Source of the DNA: a virus
DNA length: 64,000 nucleotides
IMG/VR virus record: IMGVR_UViG_3300020159_001897
Coordinates: 1 to 64,000 of that record
Direction: 5' to 3' (one strand)
The notes beneath the pieces are model-generated. The model was given only the letters and a program-made list of their open reading frames with translations, had not been told where the DNA came from and searched no databases. Positions within the stretch are counted from its first letter, which is position 1, and the number at the start of each line of letters is the position of its first letter. Shown here one piece after another: positions 28,366 to 36,577 of the stretch. Both the position numbers and the translations under genes were made by a program.

Positions 28366-29079
28366 TCACAGTTTGTATACGCTCCAGTTGCCTAGTTGAC
28401 CCTTGGAGTTATCCATTAGCCACTTTGCAAACTTCACATTGCATACTGGGTCTTTGAGTCCTTGCATGTGATTATCAACTGCGTCTTCTCCGCACACCCC
28501 CTTGACTGCCGTGAACCAACTTGAGTTGACCTGAAGAAGACCAGTGTCGTAACTTCCGTTCTTGTTCAAAGCATAAGTCATTTTGCCGTTTTCCCAAGTT
28601 GCGTTTTGTGCTTTTGGATTGCAACCGCTCTCGCGCCATGCAATGTATGAGAACACGTCAACTGGAAGACCGTATTCAGCAAACAATGGCTCCCACATCG
28701 GGCAACGCTTTGCTGGGTCATATGAAATGTTGTACTTCGGAGTGTTCTGCTTTGGAACATTTGCAGTTGGAAGGCCTCGTGCCTCAAGTGCCTCAATATG
28801 TTCCCTGCGGGTAATCATCCCGTAGTGACCATCTACGGCGACAGTGCCTATAACTTTTTGAAGGTCTGCTACTCGCTCTGATACTTCGTTCAACTTAAAC
28901 TTTTGCCTGAGAATTGATTCGACCGCTACTTGGTCCAGGACTTGGGGTTGAGTTACTTCCGCGACTACCGCCACGGGTGCGCCTTGTGCGCTCACTGAGT
29001 TGTTTACTTGATTCCCAACCCACCCAAATGTTGCGGTAAGCCAGATTGCCAATGTGGTAATTAAAGGTTTGGATATCAA
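28366..29079 (-). CDS. endolysin, lytic transglycosylase fold
   Basis: 237 residues from a TTG start with AGGAG upstream. Residues 5-22 are a signal-anchor type hydrophobic segment. Residues 60-105 resemble a short peptidoglycan-binding repeat (VADLQKVIGTVAVDGHYGMI). The catalytic SLT/lysozyme-like domain follows, with the likely catalytic Glu 150 in AWRESGCNP and YDTGLLQVNSSWF. Four Cys may form disulfides outside the membrane. It cleaves host peptidoglycan at lysis or entry. Confidence 0.85.
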   Translation of the reverse strand: MISKPLITTLAIWLTATFGWVGNQVNNSVSAQGAPVAVVAEVTQPQVLDQVAVESILRQKFKLNEVSERVADLQKVIGTVAVDGHYGMITRREHIEALEARGLPTANVPKQNTPKYNISYDPAKRCPMWEPLFAEYGLPVDVFSYIAWRESGCNPKAQNATWENGKMTYALNKNGSYDTGLLQVNSSWFTAVKGVCGEDAVDNHMQGLKDPVCNVKFAKWLMDNSKGQLGNWSVYKL

Positions 29080-29088
29080 TAGTCTCTC

Positions 29089-29553
29089 CTACTGTTGGCC
29101 CTCCTTCGGCGGCAAAGACTTAGTAAGACCAAGTCTCTCCGCTTCGGCGGGGTTGTCATGTTTCCAGCGGTGGTGCATACGGCACAACACTTGGCAGTTA
29201 TTCGGGTCTAAATGGTCGCCTCCGCGACCTCTCGGGATAACTTCGTCCACATCTAGCGGACCTGAACATGACAGATATGTTACCAAAAATTTCGCTTGAC
29301 ACAACCCCATATCGCGTTGCAGGACTATACGACGGACCTCTGCCCGTTGTGGGGCTTGACTTTTAGTCTTTTCAGAAATTTGAGAAATCTTTTTTTTATT
29401 TTGTTTTACTGCTGTTTTCCGAAGTAATGGTGCAGAATTATCTCCGCACCCTTTGATTCTATTTAAACCATCGGTTGATTCTTTTAATGTTCCAAACTTT
29501 GGACAATCTAGAAGTGAGCATTTTTCTTTTCTTCCTTCGCATTCGCCCTTCAT
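29089..29553 (-). CDS. HNH endonuclease next to terminase
   Basis: 154 residues from the ATG that shares TAATG with the large terminase stop. The HNH core is DEVIPRGRGGDH, then NCQVLCRMHHRWKH near the C-terminus. A Cys-rich N-terminus (CEGRKEKCSLLDC) may bind zinc. In HK97-like phages such an HNH protein works with terminase in DNA cutting and packaging. Confidence 0.85.
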   Translation of the reverse strand: MKGECEGRKEKCSLLDCPKFGTLKESTDGLNRIKGCGDNSAPLLRKTAVKQNKKKISQISEKTKSQAPQRAEVRRIVLQRDMGLCQAKFLVTYLSCSGPLDVDEVIPRGRGGDHLDPNNCQVLCRMHHRWKHDNPAEAERLGLTKSLPPKEGQQ

Positions 29554-30878
29554 TAAAGAATAATTCTCACAGAAGTTTTCTTTTTCCCAACAAGTGATTG
29601 CATTGCACCAGCAACTGCGTCGACTTGGTCGTCGTGTGCTCCGTACGGAAATACTTCGCATTCGTCAATGAATGGTGAGTTCCAGGATGCTCTTGCAAGC
29701 ATGACATTTCCCGCTTCTGCTGCAGACGAAAATACAAGTGCGCGGTCTTTCTTTGACACATTGGACTTCTCTCCACGAAATATAAATCCCTGAAGGACAG
29801 TACGAGCGTAGTGGTCAATAACATTCACTCCAGAAGAACCAGGTTCTTGTTCCATAACGATTGGAGTAGAGACACCGTCAATTTGTGCAGTTTGCGCAAT
29901 CATCTTTTCAACTTCATACGGAGTTCCACGCATGCGTCGGATATCCATTACAAAGTAGCGACCATCTTTCATTCCGACCAATGCACCAACTGTGTAGTCA
30001 GGGTCATTAGAGCGACTCTTTGGTGTTGCTGCCAAGTCCCAGTAACGAACTGTCTTCATTCCTTCTGGGAAGTTTCCAGTTACAGAGAATGATTCGCGCT
30101 TAAACATTCCACCCTCTTCACGGATTTCCCAGTTTCCGTCAAGTAGTCGTGCGCGCTCAACCGCATCAAGTTCATTCAAGCCTTTGATGTACGCCTCTGA
30201 GTCAAGTGACGGGTTATCCGAAATCTTTGCTGGCATGAACTTTCGCTCTGGCTTTTTGTCAAGAATGAAACGCTCATATACCCAGTTATTTCCTGGTCCT
30301 CCAGGGTTAGTTGCAGCACGAGTCCTTAGTGGAATGTCTGCAGATGTCAACCCACAATGTGGACAAGCAGGCAGAGAGTCGCTCTGCATTGGCTTACGAA
30401 CACGAGAGAATCCAACATAGCGATAAACACGGTCGGTCTTCCACTGCGTTAACTCGTCTACCCCAACGAAGTGATACGCGAATGACTGGAACTTGTAACG
30501 GTCTTCGTCTCGTTCACAATGGTCGAAAGACAGAGTCGCACCAGATGGAAATGTCCATCGCTTATTGGTAGAAACATAAACAGCACCAGTGCCAGCGAGC
30601 CAAGCGTTGCAACGGTCAATAAAGCCGTCAGGACCAGACAACTGAGGATATGTCTGACGCAAAAGGAGAGCAGAATAACCAGGAACACAGATGTACTGAA
30701 GAGCCGACATTAGAAGCGTGTCGGACTTTCCTCCACCAGCAGCGCCGCCATAAAGGGCTTCGCGCGTTGTTGTCCAGGTCAGATAAGCCTGTTGCTTTGG
30801 GTGCATGATGTGGGGAAACTTAAAACCACACGGCTGTTTCCAGTCAGTTAGCGATGCAAGTTGCTCGCGTGTTGTCAT
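29553..30878 (-). CDS. terL: terminase large subunit
   Basis: 441 residues. ATPase: Walker A GGAAGGGKS at 44-52, Walker B hydrophobic strand ending V-G-V-D-E-L-T-Q-W. Nuclease: YWDLAATP and, near the end, A-H-D-D-Q-V-D-A. A short insertion with A-C-P-H-C-G near residue 180 may bind zinc and is not usual in the family core. The enzyme packages and cuts the genome. Overlaps the small subunit by 4 bp. Confidence 0.95.
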   Translation of the reverse strand: MTTREQLASLTDWKQPCGFKFPHIMHPKQQAYLTWTTTREALYGGAAGGGKSDTLLMSALQYICVPGYSALLLRQTYPQLSGPDGFIDRCNAWLAGTGAVYVSTNKRWTFPSGATLSFDHCERDEDRYKFQSFAYHFVGVDELTQWKTDRVYRYVGFSRVRKPMQSDSLPACPHCGLTSADIPLRTRAATNPGGPGNNWVYERFILDKKPERKFMPAKISDNPSLDSEAYIKGLNELDAVERARLLDGNWEIREEGGMFKRESFSVTGNFPEGMKTVRYWDLAATPKSRSNDPDYTVGALVGMKDGRYFVMDIRRMRGTPYEVEKMIAQTAQIDGVSTPIVMEQEPGSSGVNVIDHYARTVLQGFIFRGEKSNVSKKDRALVFSSAAEAGNVMLARASWNSPFIDECEVFPYGAHDDQVDAVAGAMQSLVGKKKTSVRIIL

Positions 30879-31477
30879 TCTTTAGACTCCACAATTTCTG
30901 CCTCGATAATGTCGTCTTCATCATCCCATGCATTAAGAACATTTGATGGCAAGTCTCCCGACTCAACGAGTGCTGAAAGAATTGCTCTCTTTCTTTCTTC
31001 GTCTTCTGTGGCGGTAAGTTCTTTATCTCTTCCGTCATTGTTTCCAAATCCTGCGCCTGCAGATACTTCAAGTTTGACGGTGTTGCTATCGCCCCACTCT
31101 TGTGGCCAGCGGCGAGCAAGAAATCTTTCTGCTGCTTTCCAGTCTCCGCCTCTTGCTTCTTTAAACCATGAAAGAACAAGTGCACCCATTGATTCAGACT
31201 CTGCTTTTGCAAGTGCTTCAGAAAAGTTCATATAAACCTCTTCTGACTTATTTGGAACTCCACCCTTTTCGCGGTGAACCGTTTCAGCAATCCCACGAGA
31301 AATCCACACAGATACTGTTGACTTAGAAATTCTGTTTGCCTCTGCGGCGCGTGATGGAGTCATTCCAGCCCGTACTAAATCAATAATGACTGGGCCCATA
31401 ATTTCACATGTCGTAACAATCTCACCGTTAATCTTGCGGGCGCGTTTGTTTGCTGCTGGAATCTTTTTACTTGCCAT
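30875..31477 (-). CDS. terS: terminase small subunit
   Basis: 200 residues from ATG 31477 (a TTG lies 12 bases upstream). A helix-turn-helix with GMTPSRAAEANRISKSTVSVW is followed by DWKAAERFLARRWPQEWG, the motif of small terminases and related phage DNA-binding proteins. The C-terminal 60 residues are acidic. It recognises the packaging site. Confidence 0.85.
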   Translation of the reverse strand: MASKKIPAANKRARKINGEIVTTCEIMGPVIIDLVRAGMTPSRAAEANRISKSTVSVWISRGIAETVHREKGGVPNKSEEVYMNFSEALAKAESESMGALVLSWFKEARGGDWKAAERFLARRWPQEWGDSNTVKLEVSAGAGFGNNDGRDKELTATEDEERKRAILSALVESGDLPSNVLNAWDDEDDIIEAEIVESKE

Positions 31478-31745
31478 CTTTTTTGCCAATCTTTTGAATA
31501 AAAATGCAATCCTTCTTACGGGGTATATGAGTCTTCACCTTGTAGTCATACCTGTCTGCAGCCATATAGATAGCAGCACGAAATGACCTCATATCAACTT
31601 CAAAGTCTTCGCCTTGCTTGAGTCGCCATACATGACCATCAAACCATTCTTTCCACGGATACTTTTCCTCTGTCACCTTTTTCGGCCAAGTCAAAGATTC
31701 ACGAATGATGCTGCGATGTTTCACTTCTTTTTTCTCGTCACTCAT
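31467..31745 (-). CDS. hypothetical protein
   Basis: 92 residues, with YPWKEWFDGHVWRLKQGEDF and SFRAAIYMAADRYDYKVKTH. The pattern looks like a conserved phage family of small proteins, but I do not recognise its role. GAGGAAC site before ATG; overlaps the small terminase gene. Confidence 0.65.
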   Translation of the reverse strand: MSDEKKEVKHRSIIRESLTWPKKVTEEKYPWKEWFDGHVWRLKQGEDFEVDMRSFRAAIYMAADRYDYKVKTHIPRKKDCIFIQKIGKKDGK

Positions 31746-32065
31746 TTGAGTTCCTCACCAGGATTTTCTTTCATCCAGTCGTCAATTGCTTGCTCTAGCA
31801 AAGTGTCATCATTCTTAATCCTCTGAATCAAAAGAGAAATCCAGTTAGTTGTATAACCACATGCTTCGCCAATAGCGCGCATTGTTCCTTCACCAGTTCT
31901 CCATGTATTGAAGATGTCATTACGAAGTCGTTGCTCTGCAATAGCAGTTTGCTTGCGGAGAGTTTCAAGAACTAGTTTGCGCCTCTGTAGACGATGTAGA
32001 GCCTCGTCTGGAAGCGTTCTCTTCCAATCCGACTTTGGCATTCCGCCTCTTACTTTTTCAGCCAT
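31742..32065 (-). CDS. helix-turn-helix-like regulator
   Basis: 107 residues. The middle (AIAEQRLRNDIFNTWRTGEG, AIGEACGYTTNWISLLIQRI) has a helix-turn-helix like region 4 of sigma factors or small phage repressors. Last gene before the terminase module in the transcript direction, so it could regulate late genes. Inference from fold pattern. Confidence 0.6.
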   Translation of the reverse strand: MAEKVRGGMPKSDWKRTLPDEALHRLQRRKLVLETLRKQTAIAEQRLRNDIFNTWRTGEGTMRAIGEACGYTTNWISLLIQRIKNDDTLLEQAIDDWMKENPGEELK

Positions 32066-32067
32066 GA

Positions 32068-32133
32068 TTAAGGGACCCGTAAAAGTTTTTTTGTAATTTT
32101 TCCATCTTGTATAATTCCCCTATTCGTTGCCAT
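32068..32133 (-). CDS. possible 21-residue leader peptide
   Basis: A very short frame (MATNRGIIQDGKITKKLLRVP) with GGGAGGG 8 nt before its ATG, ending 2 bases before the helix-turn-helix gene. The site is good but the length makes it uncertain; it may serve translational coupling. Confidence 0.3.
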   Translation of the reverse strand: MATNRGIIQDGKITKKLLRVP

Positions 32134-32214
32134 TTACTTTTCCCTCCCGCCGCTACACCCTTACTTGGGGACGAAAGTATCCACAACTTGCCACTTGCTA
32201 ATTTAATTTTAAAA

Positions 32215-32412
32215 TCAGTTAGTTGCTGATTTACAAGTATCACACTGGCAATGAGCCCAACGGCCACCAGATGCAATGCTTTGTTCCTCACAGAACGGAG
32301 AGCCTACATGACTTCTCGCGTCTGCGATTCCTGTGAAGCAAAGTGCACAACCGACATTTACTTTCTGTCGCACATTCTTATGCTCTACAAATATTCCTTT
32401 TTCGAATATCAT
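32215..32412 (-). CDS. small zinc-binding protein (65 aa)
   Basis: Starts at the ATG with AGGAGG 8 nt upstream. C-A-L-C, then a Cys, then C-Q-C-D-T-C give a Cys-rich pattern likely to bind zinc. It is the first gene of the minus-strand late side and lies opposite the plus-strand genes. A competing frame on the same strand (32058-32291) was rejected. Confidence 0.65.
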   Translation of the reverse strand: MIFEKGIFVEHKNVRQKVNVGCALCFTGIADARSHVGSPFCEEQSIASGGRWAHCQCDTCKSATN

Positions 32413-32450
32413 CACATTCACCTCCTAACAAGGTTGATAAAAGAGTATCA

Positions 32451-32486
32451 CAACGAAAGTATAAATGTGGTGCTATACTGAAAGCA
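32451..32486. promoter_or_regulatory. overlapping divergent promoter candidates
   Basis: Minus strand: TGCTTT, 17 bp, TATACT (32458-32486). Plus strand: TATACT at 32474-32479 inside GTGCTATACTG, the core repeated at 37.4 and 44.75 kb, with a poor -35. The two share bases, so they may compete. Confidence 0.45.
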
Positions 32487-32506
32487 ACTTAATAAGGGAG
32501 AAAATA

Positions 32507-32986
32507 ATGACCAAGAAAAAGAAGTCAGGGCGGACTCAACCACGAGGGTGGGGCGAGTGGCACATCGGCAGTTACCCAAATACTGGAAAGCCAGAACACA
32601 TCTCACAAGAACAATGGGAAGAGATGATGAAGTGGCGACAAGAGACTGAGTGCTTTGTCAACGATGTTTATCAGGTCAACATGAAAGACATCAAAGACGA
32701 AGACGGGCATACCTGGAAGTACCTTTCCATCAAGCGTAGGGACAAAAAGGCAATCCATGACTGGCGTGCCCTACAGAGAATCAAGAATGAATTAGTAGGT
32801 GAAGAATACGAAGCAATCGAGATTTATCCTCGTGAATCAGAACTCATTGATGAAGCAAATCAATATCACCTTTGGGTAATGGAAAAAGGAAGAATCTGCC
32901 CTGTAGGATTTCGAGGTACCAGAATGACTTGTACTCCACAAGAAGCAGCACTTGTTGGTGCTAAACAAAGACCCTTTACAGACTGA
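32507..32986 (+). CDS. conserved phage protein, DUF7694-like
   Basis: 159 residues. Start chosen at the ATG after GGGAGAAAATA. The central part R-D-K-K-A-I-H-D-W-R-A-L-Q-R-I-K-N-E-L-V-G, then EAIEIYPRESELIDEANQYH matches a conserved phage family in which this core repeats with little change. The C-terminus has CPVGFRGTRMTCT. Role unknown; often near phage DNA genes. Confidence 0.7.
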   Translation: MTKKKKSGRTQPRGWGEWHIGSYPNTGKPEHISQEQWEEMMKWRQETECFVNDVYQVNMKDIKDEDGHTWKYLSIKRRDKKAIHDWRALQRIKNELVGEEYEAIEIYPRESELIDEANQYHLWVMEKGRICPVGFRGTRMTCTPQEAALVGAKQRPFTD

Positions 32987-32994
32987 GGAAATCA

Positions 32995-33177
32995 ATGCCC
33001 CTAAAAGACCCTGAAGCACGCAAAGCATATGAACGCGAACGCAAGAACAAGAAGCGCGTAGAAAAGATTATGCAACTTCCCGAACCTGAACGCACCCGAA
33101 GACTTGAATCAAACGCTCGCCGCCGTGCCTATGAAATGCGCTGGACATCGGACAAAGTTCGGATGCGCGACTTGTGA
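32995..33177 (+). CDS. small basic protein
   Basis: 60 residues, very Arg/Lys-rich (MPLKDPEARKAYERERKNKK). Similar openings are seen in small phage DNA-binding or HNH-linked proteins, but no fold is assigned. GAGGAAATCA before the ATG. Confidence 0.65.
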   Translation: MPLKDPEARKAYERERKNKKRVEKIMQLPEPERTRRLESNARRRAYEMRWTSDKVRMRDL

Positions 33178-33917
33178 ACAAATCAAAAAAGATTTTTGTA
33201 ATTTTACTCTCTCTTATAATCGTCCTATACGGTCCCATTCCTGTTCGTTCACAAAATTTGAATTGGGATGAGAACGGCTTTTGTTGGGAAAATTGCCCCA
33301 CTTTAGAAGGTTCTGCATACATCCATTCATTCACTCAAATCAGAGGTCTTACTGGTTATCTACGACTACCTGAAGTAGTTACTGCTCCAGTTCAAATCAG
33401 AGGACTTCGTATTGGAATCAATAATCCAATGGGTAACTTCTGGACTGCTAATGGAACCCTAGTCCACACTCTTACTGGTCAACGGTTGAGTCTTGGACTT
33501 GCTGACTCATCTGATGGTAATCCGATGGGCTGGTATAACTTGAAGTGTTCTTCCGATAACCCTTGTAGCCCATACTTCTCATTCGGGCCTGTGCAGATTC
33601 CGCCCCATATGTACGCTGGTTCATACCATCTCGAAATTGTGGTGAGATACGACTATGGCTTGAATCCTTCTTGGAGTAAGTTGATTGTCCTGCCTGGGGC
33701 GCTAGTGATTGCTTCTTCACCTGCTGGTCTCGGCGTGCTTCCCACTCCCACAACTTCCACAACTGTCTCATTACCGTCCATTGTATCACCCGTTGTGTCC
33801 CCCGCTAGACCTGCCTTTGGCAGGGCTTGTCCTTATCGTTATGGGCAGACTCGTATTAAGGGTATAAGGGCAGTCTGCTCTCTCATCAATCATCAACTCA
33901 TATGGAGAAAGAAATGA
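33174..33917 (+). CDS. secreted or surface protein with host-type C-terminal module
   Basis: 247 residues from a GTG start overlapping the previous gene by 4 bp. Signal peptide at residues 6-25 (IFVILLSLIIVLYGPIPVRS). The middle is beta-rich with four Cys (G-F-C-W-E-N-C-P). A Ser/Thr/Pro linker leads to a C-terminal module of about 30 residues, C-P-Y-R-Y-G-Q-T-R-I-K-G ... V-C-S-L-I-N-H-Q-L-I-W, like that at the end of the protease at the right edge. It may display on the host cell or be exported. A role in superinfection control or cell-surface change is only a guess. Confidence 0.7.
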   Translation: MNKSKKIFVILLSLIIVLYGPIPVRSQNLNWDENGFCWENCPTLEGSAYIHSFTQIRGLTGYLRLPEVVTAPVQIRGLRIGINNPMGNFWTANGTLVHTLTGQRLSLGLADSSDGNPMGWYNLKCSSDNPCSPYFSFGPVQIPPHMYAGSYHLEIVVRYDYGLNPSWSKLIVLPGALVIASSPAGLGVLPTPTTSTTVSLPSIVSPVVSPARPAFGRACPYRYGQTRIKGIRAVCSLINHQLIWRKK

Positions 33918-34441
33918 CAATTCCACCACTCAATATCAACACATACGCACTTACACCAAAAGAAGAGGCGATATGTGCTCGCATTGGATACGAGCGTCAG
34001 TTACCAATGCTTGGTCAACCAGAGCGTAACCGTAACTACTCAGAGGGAGACATCTGGGAAGTGTGGCAACATTCAGTATGTGCTGGGGCAGAACTTGCCT
34101 TTGCACGGATGATTGGCCTTGAAGACTTTGAGCCACATGTGAACAAGTTCAAGTCAATGGAAGATGTTCCAGGCTATGAGGTGAGATACTCCTTTGGGAA
34201 CTACAAACTTCGTCTTTCTGACTGGGATGACAAGGACGCTGTATATGTTCTTTTGGTCAACGGTCTACGCACGCGGACTCGTCGTAGCGCGGACAATGGG
34301 TGGCTTGGAGTCCCATACAAAGCAGTGTGCTGGGCGACTGGTCATGAGATTGTCGAGCGAGGCGACAGATTGGGCAATTCGTGGACAGTACATTCAAGCA
34401 AAGCAAACCGTATTGAAACTTTGATGGGGGAAACTTACTAA
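33914..34441 (+). CDS. conserved phage protein, PD-(D/E)XK-like candidate
   Basis: 175 residues from the ATG with GGAG 6 nt upstream, overlapping the secreted protein by 4 bp. CAGAELAFARMIG, PGYEVRYSFGNYKLRLSDWD and YVLLVNG resemble a phage family that begins with a G-A-E-x-A-x-A-K helix and has an L-x-x-R-x-x-D-D core. A nuclease fold is possible but the catalytic set is incomplete. Confidence 0.55.
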   Translation: MTIPPLNINTYALTPKEEAICARIGYERQLPMLGQPERNRNYSEGDIWEVWQHSVCAGAELAFARMIGLEDFEPHVNKFKSMEDVPGYEVRYSFGNYKLRLSDWDDKDAVYVLLVNGLRTRTRRSADNGWLGVPYKAVCWATGHEIVERGDRLGNSWTVHSSKANRIETLMGETY

Positions 34442-34536
34442 TGGACCACCTTGTGTTGTTGGCGGCGCTGACTTTGATGGCAGCAGTGTGGCTACGGGAC
34501 CATCCATAGATGGGACAGGCGACCTATACAGGTGAT
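34441..34536 (+). CDS. possible 31-residue membrane peptide
   Basis: MDHLVLLAALTLMAAVWLRD and a short polar tail; one predicted membrane segment. ATG overlaps the previous stop (TAATG). Ribosome-binding site weak. The last gene of the plus-strand cluster. Confidence 0.4.
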
Positions 34537-34638
34537 TAGAGGTAAAAAATGTGGGGAGGGCTCCCCCCGCAGAAACCCTAAACCTTTACTTGAGGGTTAG
34601 GGGGTGGGGGGTATCCCACCACTCTCAGTGGTCGCGGT

Positions 34639-34658
34639 TGTGGATAACTTGTGGATAA
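34639..34658. repeat. two DnaA-like boxes
   Basis: TGTGGATAA (reverse of TTATCCACA) at 34639 and 34650 in the same orientation, 11 bp apart. This matches the consensus DnaA box. Confidence 0.7.
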
Positions 34659-34668
34659 CCTATCGAGA

Positions 34669-34682
34669 CGAACACTTGTTCG
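34669..34682. promoter_or_regulatory. LexA/SOS-type box
   Basis: CGAACACTTGTTCG, a perfect CGAAC-N4-GTTCG dyad, the LexA operator form of Actinobacteria and Bacillus. It lies 10 bp from the DnaA boxes. Confidence 0.75.
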
Positions 34683-34911
34683 CCTTGTCACTAGGCGCGT
34701 TGTGAGCCCGTCTAACGCGCGTGGCGCGGTGTTGTGTGTGTCTAAGCCTTATCGAGACTACGGCGCGTCTAGGCGCATTGTGGCGCGTCTCACGGGGTCA
34801 AGGGCAACGGCGCGCAAGTATCACGGGCAACGGTTCGCAAGGGTTCGCGGTGTTGGCGCGGTGTGTCACGCCGTCACGGGTTCGCGCGTTACGGGTTCAC
34901 GGGTAAAAAAA

Positions 34912-34952
34912 AATACCGCGCACACCATCACGCGGACGGTGTGCGCGGTATT
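34912..34952 (-). terminator. strong terminator of the membrane coiled-coil gene
   Basis: A 15-bp perfect stem with an 11-nt loop, followed on the minus strand by nine T. Clear intrinsic terminator, 18 bases past the stop codon. Confidence 0.9.
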
Positions 34953-34970
34953 CGCGCGAGGTGCTACGGG

Positions 34971-35726
34971 TTACGCGAGGGGATACCGCGTCTCGCCGTT
35001 CACCTCATAGGCGCGGTCAAGTGTTCCGAACAATAGCGCGGTGGACGCGCTACAAGTGTAGGCGGTCTCGGTGTACACCTTCTCGGTGCGCACGGGTTCG
35101 CTAATTTCGTAAATCTCGCGCATACGGTCTAGGCGGTTGAGGTCATCGCACGAATATCCTTCACCGTTCCAAATTGCTGAGGCGTACCAAATAAGTCCTT
35201 CATCGTCCATACCTTGTGAGCCCATCGCGGTAAATCCGTTGAGGTCATTCATCGCGGTTAGGTGCTCATCGTGCGATGGGTCAAGCACCGCGCGCAATAG
35301 GTTCACAAGTGACTGTGTCTCGCCGTGAGCCTCGCGCAATTCGTCCGCGTAGGCGTCCGCGTCATCGTGCTCAACAAGGTCACAACCGCCATCGGCGAGA
35401 CGCTCACGCGCGTGAGCCAGGTCTGCCACTAGTGCGCGGTTGGTGTCGCGTAGTTCGCCGATAATGCGCGCGCTATCTGAGCATTCGGTGTTGAGTGCGC
35501 GGTATCCGCGAACAATGCGCGCTATCTGTTCGTCCTTGACAACCGCAACGGCTACGCCCGAACTAATCGCGCCAATGAACAACAACGCGCACACAATAAA
35601 CAACGCGCTCATTAGGTCAATGTAGTGAGTGAGTAGGGCAACACTTGCCACCAATGCCACCAATGGCAACGGCGCGATTAGTGCGATTACTTTTTGCGGT
35701 TCGGTTAGGTTCTGTAACTTTTTCAT
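34971..35726 (-). CDS. membrane protein with coiled coil
   Basis: 251 residues from ATG with the leader ACAGAAAAGGAATTAC also used by the next gene upstream. Two membrane segments (about 14-38 and 43-66, V-I-A-L-I-A-P-L-P-L-V-A-L-V and SALFIVCALLFIGAISSGVA) precede a coiled coil (RALNTECSDSARIIGELRDT) and an acidic cytoplasmic domain. No enzyme motif. It could recruit phage or host factors to the membrane. Confidence 0.7.
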   Translation of the reverse strand: MKKLQNLTEPQKVIALIAPLPLVALVASVALLTHYIDLMSALFIVCALLFIGAISSGVAVAVVKDEQIARIVRGYRALNTECSDSARIIGELRDTNRALVADLAHARERLADGGCDLVEHDDADAYADELREAHGETQSLVNLLRAVLDPSHDEHLTAMNDLNGFTAMGSQGMDDEGLIWYASAIWNGEGYSCDDLNRLDRMREIYEISEPVRTEKVYTETAYTCSASTALLFGTLDRAYEVNGETRYPLA

Positions 35727-35745
35727 TTTGAGTAATTCCTTTTCT

Positions 35746-35765
35746 GTTTGGTTTGGTTTGGTTTG
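35746..35765. repeat. GTTTG microsatellite before the start
   Basis: Four tandem GTTTG units 20-40 bases upstream of the ATG. Slippage here would change spacer length in the leader. Confidence 0.6.
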
Positions 35766-35785
35766 GTGAGTGTTGCCACTCTCAC

Positions 35786-35853
35786 AACACTCACGCGCGA
35801 GGGGTTCGCGTGAGTGTTCTGAGAATGTCACCGCGCAAGGGGTACGCGGTGAC
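35786..35853. terminator. two tandem hairpins
   Basis: AACACTCACGCG/CGCGTGAGTGTT (12 bp) and GTCACCGCG/CGCGGTGAC (9 bp), both with loops of 9 nt containing AGGGGT. They separate the two genes; the shared loop suggests a duplicated element. Confidence 0.65.
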
Positions 35854-35872
35854 ACTCACAACGCCAACGGGG

Positions 35873-36133
35873 TCAGCCGTTGTAGTCAGCCTCAATACGG
35901 CGCGACATTGGCACGGTGCGCGTAAGCACTTCACCGATAACAACGGCGTCAATTGGTGCTAGGTAGTAATCGCTAACGATTAGCGGTTGGTTGTTGTCCT
36001 GATAAACAACACTCTCAACGCTTACGGCGTCCTGACGGATACCCCAAACGCCGTGACGGTTGCGGTATGCGTAAGCGTTGCGAGGTAGCAACGCCAATTC
36101 TTTAGTGGTGAATGGTGAACGGTTAGGTGACAT
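35873..36133 (-). CDS. hypothetical protein
   Basis: 86 residues. Start at the ATG after AAGGAATTACCCA. FTTKELALLPRNAYAYRNRHG and repeated V-V-Y-Q/ V-V-I-G strands; no family. The first gene of a two-gene unit with the membrane coiled-coil protein. Confidence 0.6.
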   Translation of the reverse strand: MSPNRSPFTTKELALLPRNAYAYRNRHGVWGIRQDAVSVESVVYQDNNQPLIVSDYYLAPIDAVVIGEVLTRTVPMSRRIEADYNG

Positions 36134-36178
36134 TGGGTAATTCCTTTTCTGTATGTTCGGCGGTTTTGCCGATACCCC

Positions 36179-36209
36179 ATCATAGGCACAATATGCGACA
36201 GTGTTGCAA
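36179..36209 (-). promoter_or_regulatory. promoter with 19-bp spacer
   Basis: TTGCAA, 19 bp, TATGAT upstream of the 86-residue gene. The only member of the family with a spacer clearly different from 17. Confidence 0.5.
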
Positions 36210-36388
36210 GTCATTCGGGCACTTTTTCTAATTTTTTTCTATCTTTTCGCGCTATCCCGTCTAAGCCTTACGGGATAAGGGTTTGCGCGGTATCTGCCAA
36301 TTTTCACGGCGCGCTATATATAGACACCGCGAGACGGCGCGCGAGACGGTGAGACGGGCAACGGCGCGCCACCGTGACGGCGCGAGGC

Positions 36389-36416
36389 TGTGGATAACTT
36401 GCGAGGCTGTGGATAA
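36389..36416. repeat. two DnaA-like boxes in direct repeat
   Basis: The 17-bp unit GCGAGGCTGTGGATAAC occurs twice, 19 bp apart, each holding TGTGGATAA. Confidence 0.7.
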
Positions 36417-36433
36417 CTCAACCACTGAGAGTG

Positions 36434-36443
36434 TGATATATCA
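36434..36443. promoter_or_regulatory. TGATATATCA palindrome 1
   Basis: Exact 10-bp palindrome; first of twelve copies. A degenerate copy follows at 36450. Confidence 0.7.
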
Positions 36444-36460
36444 GCGCCGTGATATGTCGG

Positions 36461-36470
36461 TGATATATCA
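36461..36470. promoter_or_regulatory. TGATATATCA palindrome 2
   Basis: Second exact copy, 27 bp from the first and 50 bp before boundary element A. Confidence 0.7.
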
Positions 36471-36510
36471 GCGGGGTTTGGGTGTCGCCGTGCGCGCGGG
36501 CGCGCCCGTG

Positions 36511-36577
36511 CCCCTGCGCGAAGAAAATGGTGTTCCAGACTGAATGATTTTATTTTGCGCTTCCGTTTCCTCGGGCC
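36511..36577. repeat. boundary element A
   Basis: First copy of the dispersed element: GAAAATGGTGTTCCA, 6-nt variable part, TGATTTTATTT, GCGC-TTCCGTTTCCTCGGGC. ATG (36527) to TGA (36545) is six codons. Confidence 0.75.

Larger units (their letters stand above)
34537..34911. other. regulatory-rich spacer
   Basis: 375 bases without a credible gene. It holds an inverted CCCTAA/TTAGGG repeat at about 34577-34603, two DnaA-like boxes, a perfect LexA-type box and many CGCG-rich direct repeats (ACGGGTTCGCG, GGGCAACGG). A plus-strand open frame here is made of these repeats and looks non-coding. Confidence 0.6.
36217..36510. other. gene-free spacer with boxes
   Basis: No coding frame with a ribosome-binding site. 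Contains CGCG-rich repeats, two DnaA-like boxes and two TGATATATCA palindromes listed separately. Confidence 0.6.

Noticed and set aside
32058-32291. A 77-codon minus frame with a hydrophobic start
   Set aside because: It overlaps the Cys-rich gene with the ideal AGGAGG site and the helix-turn-helix start, and its own GTG has no site.
34651-35010. A 119-codon plus frame
   Set aside because: Made of CGCG-rich repeats, runs through a terminator and into the end of the membrane gene on the other strand.
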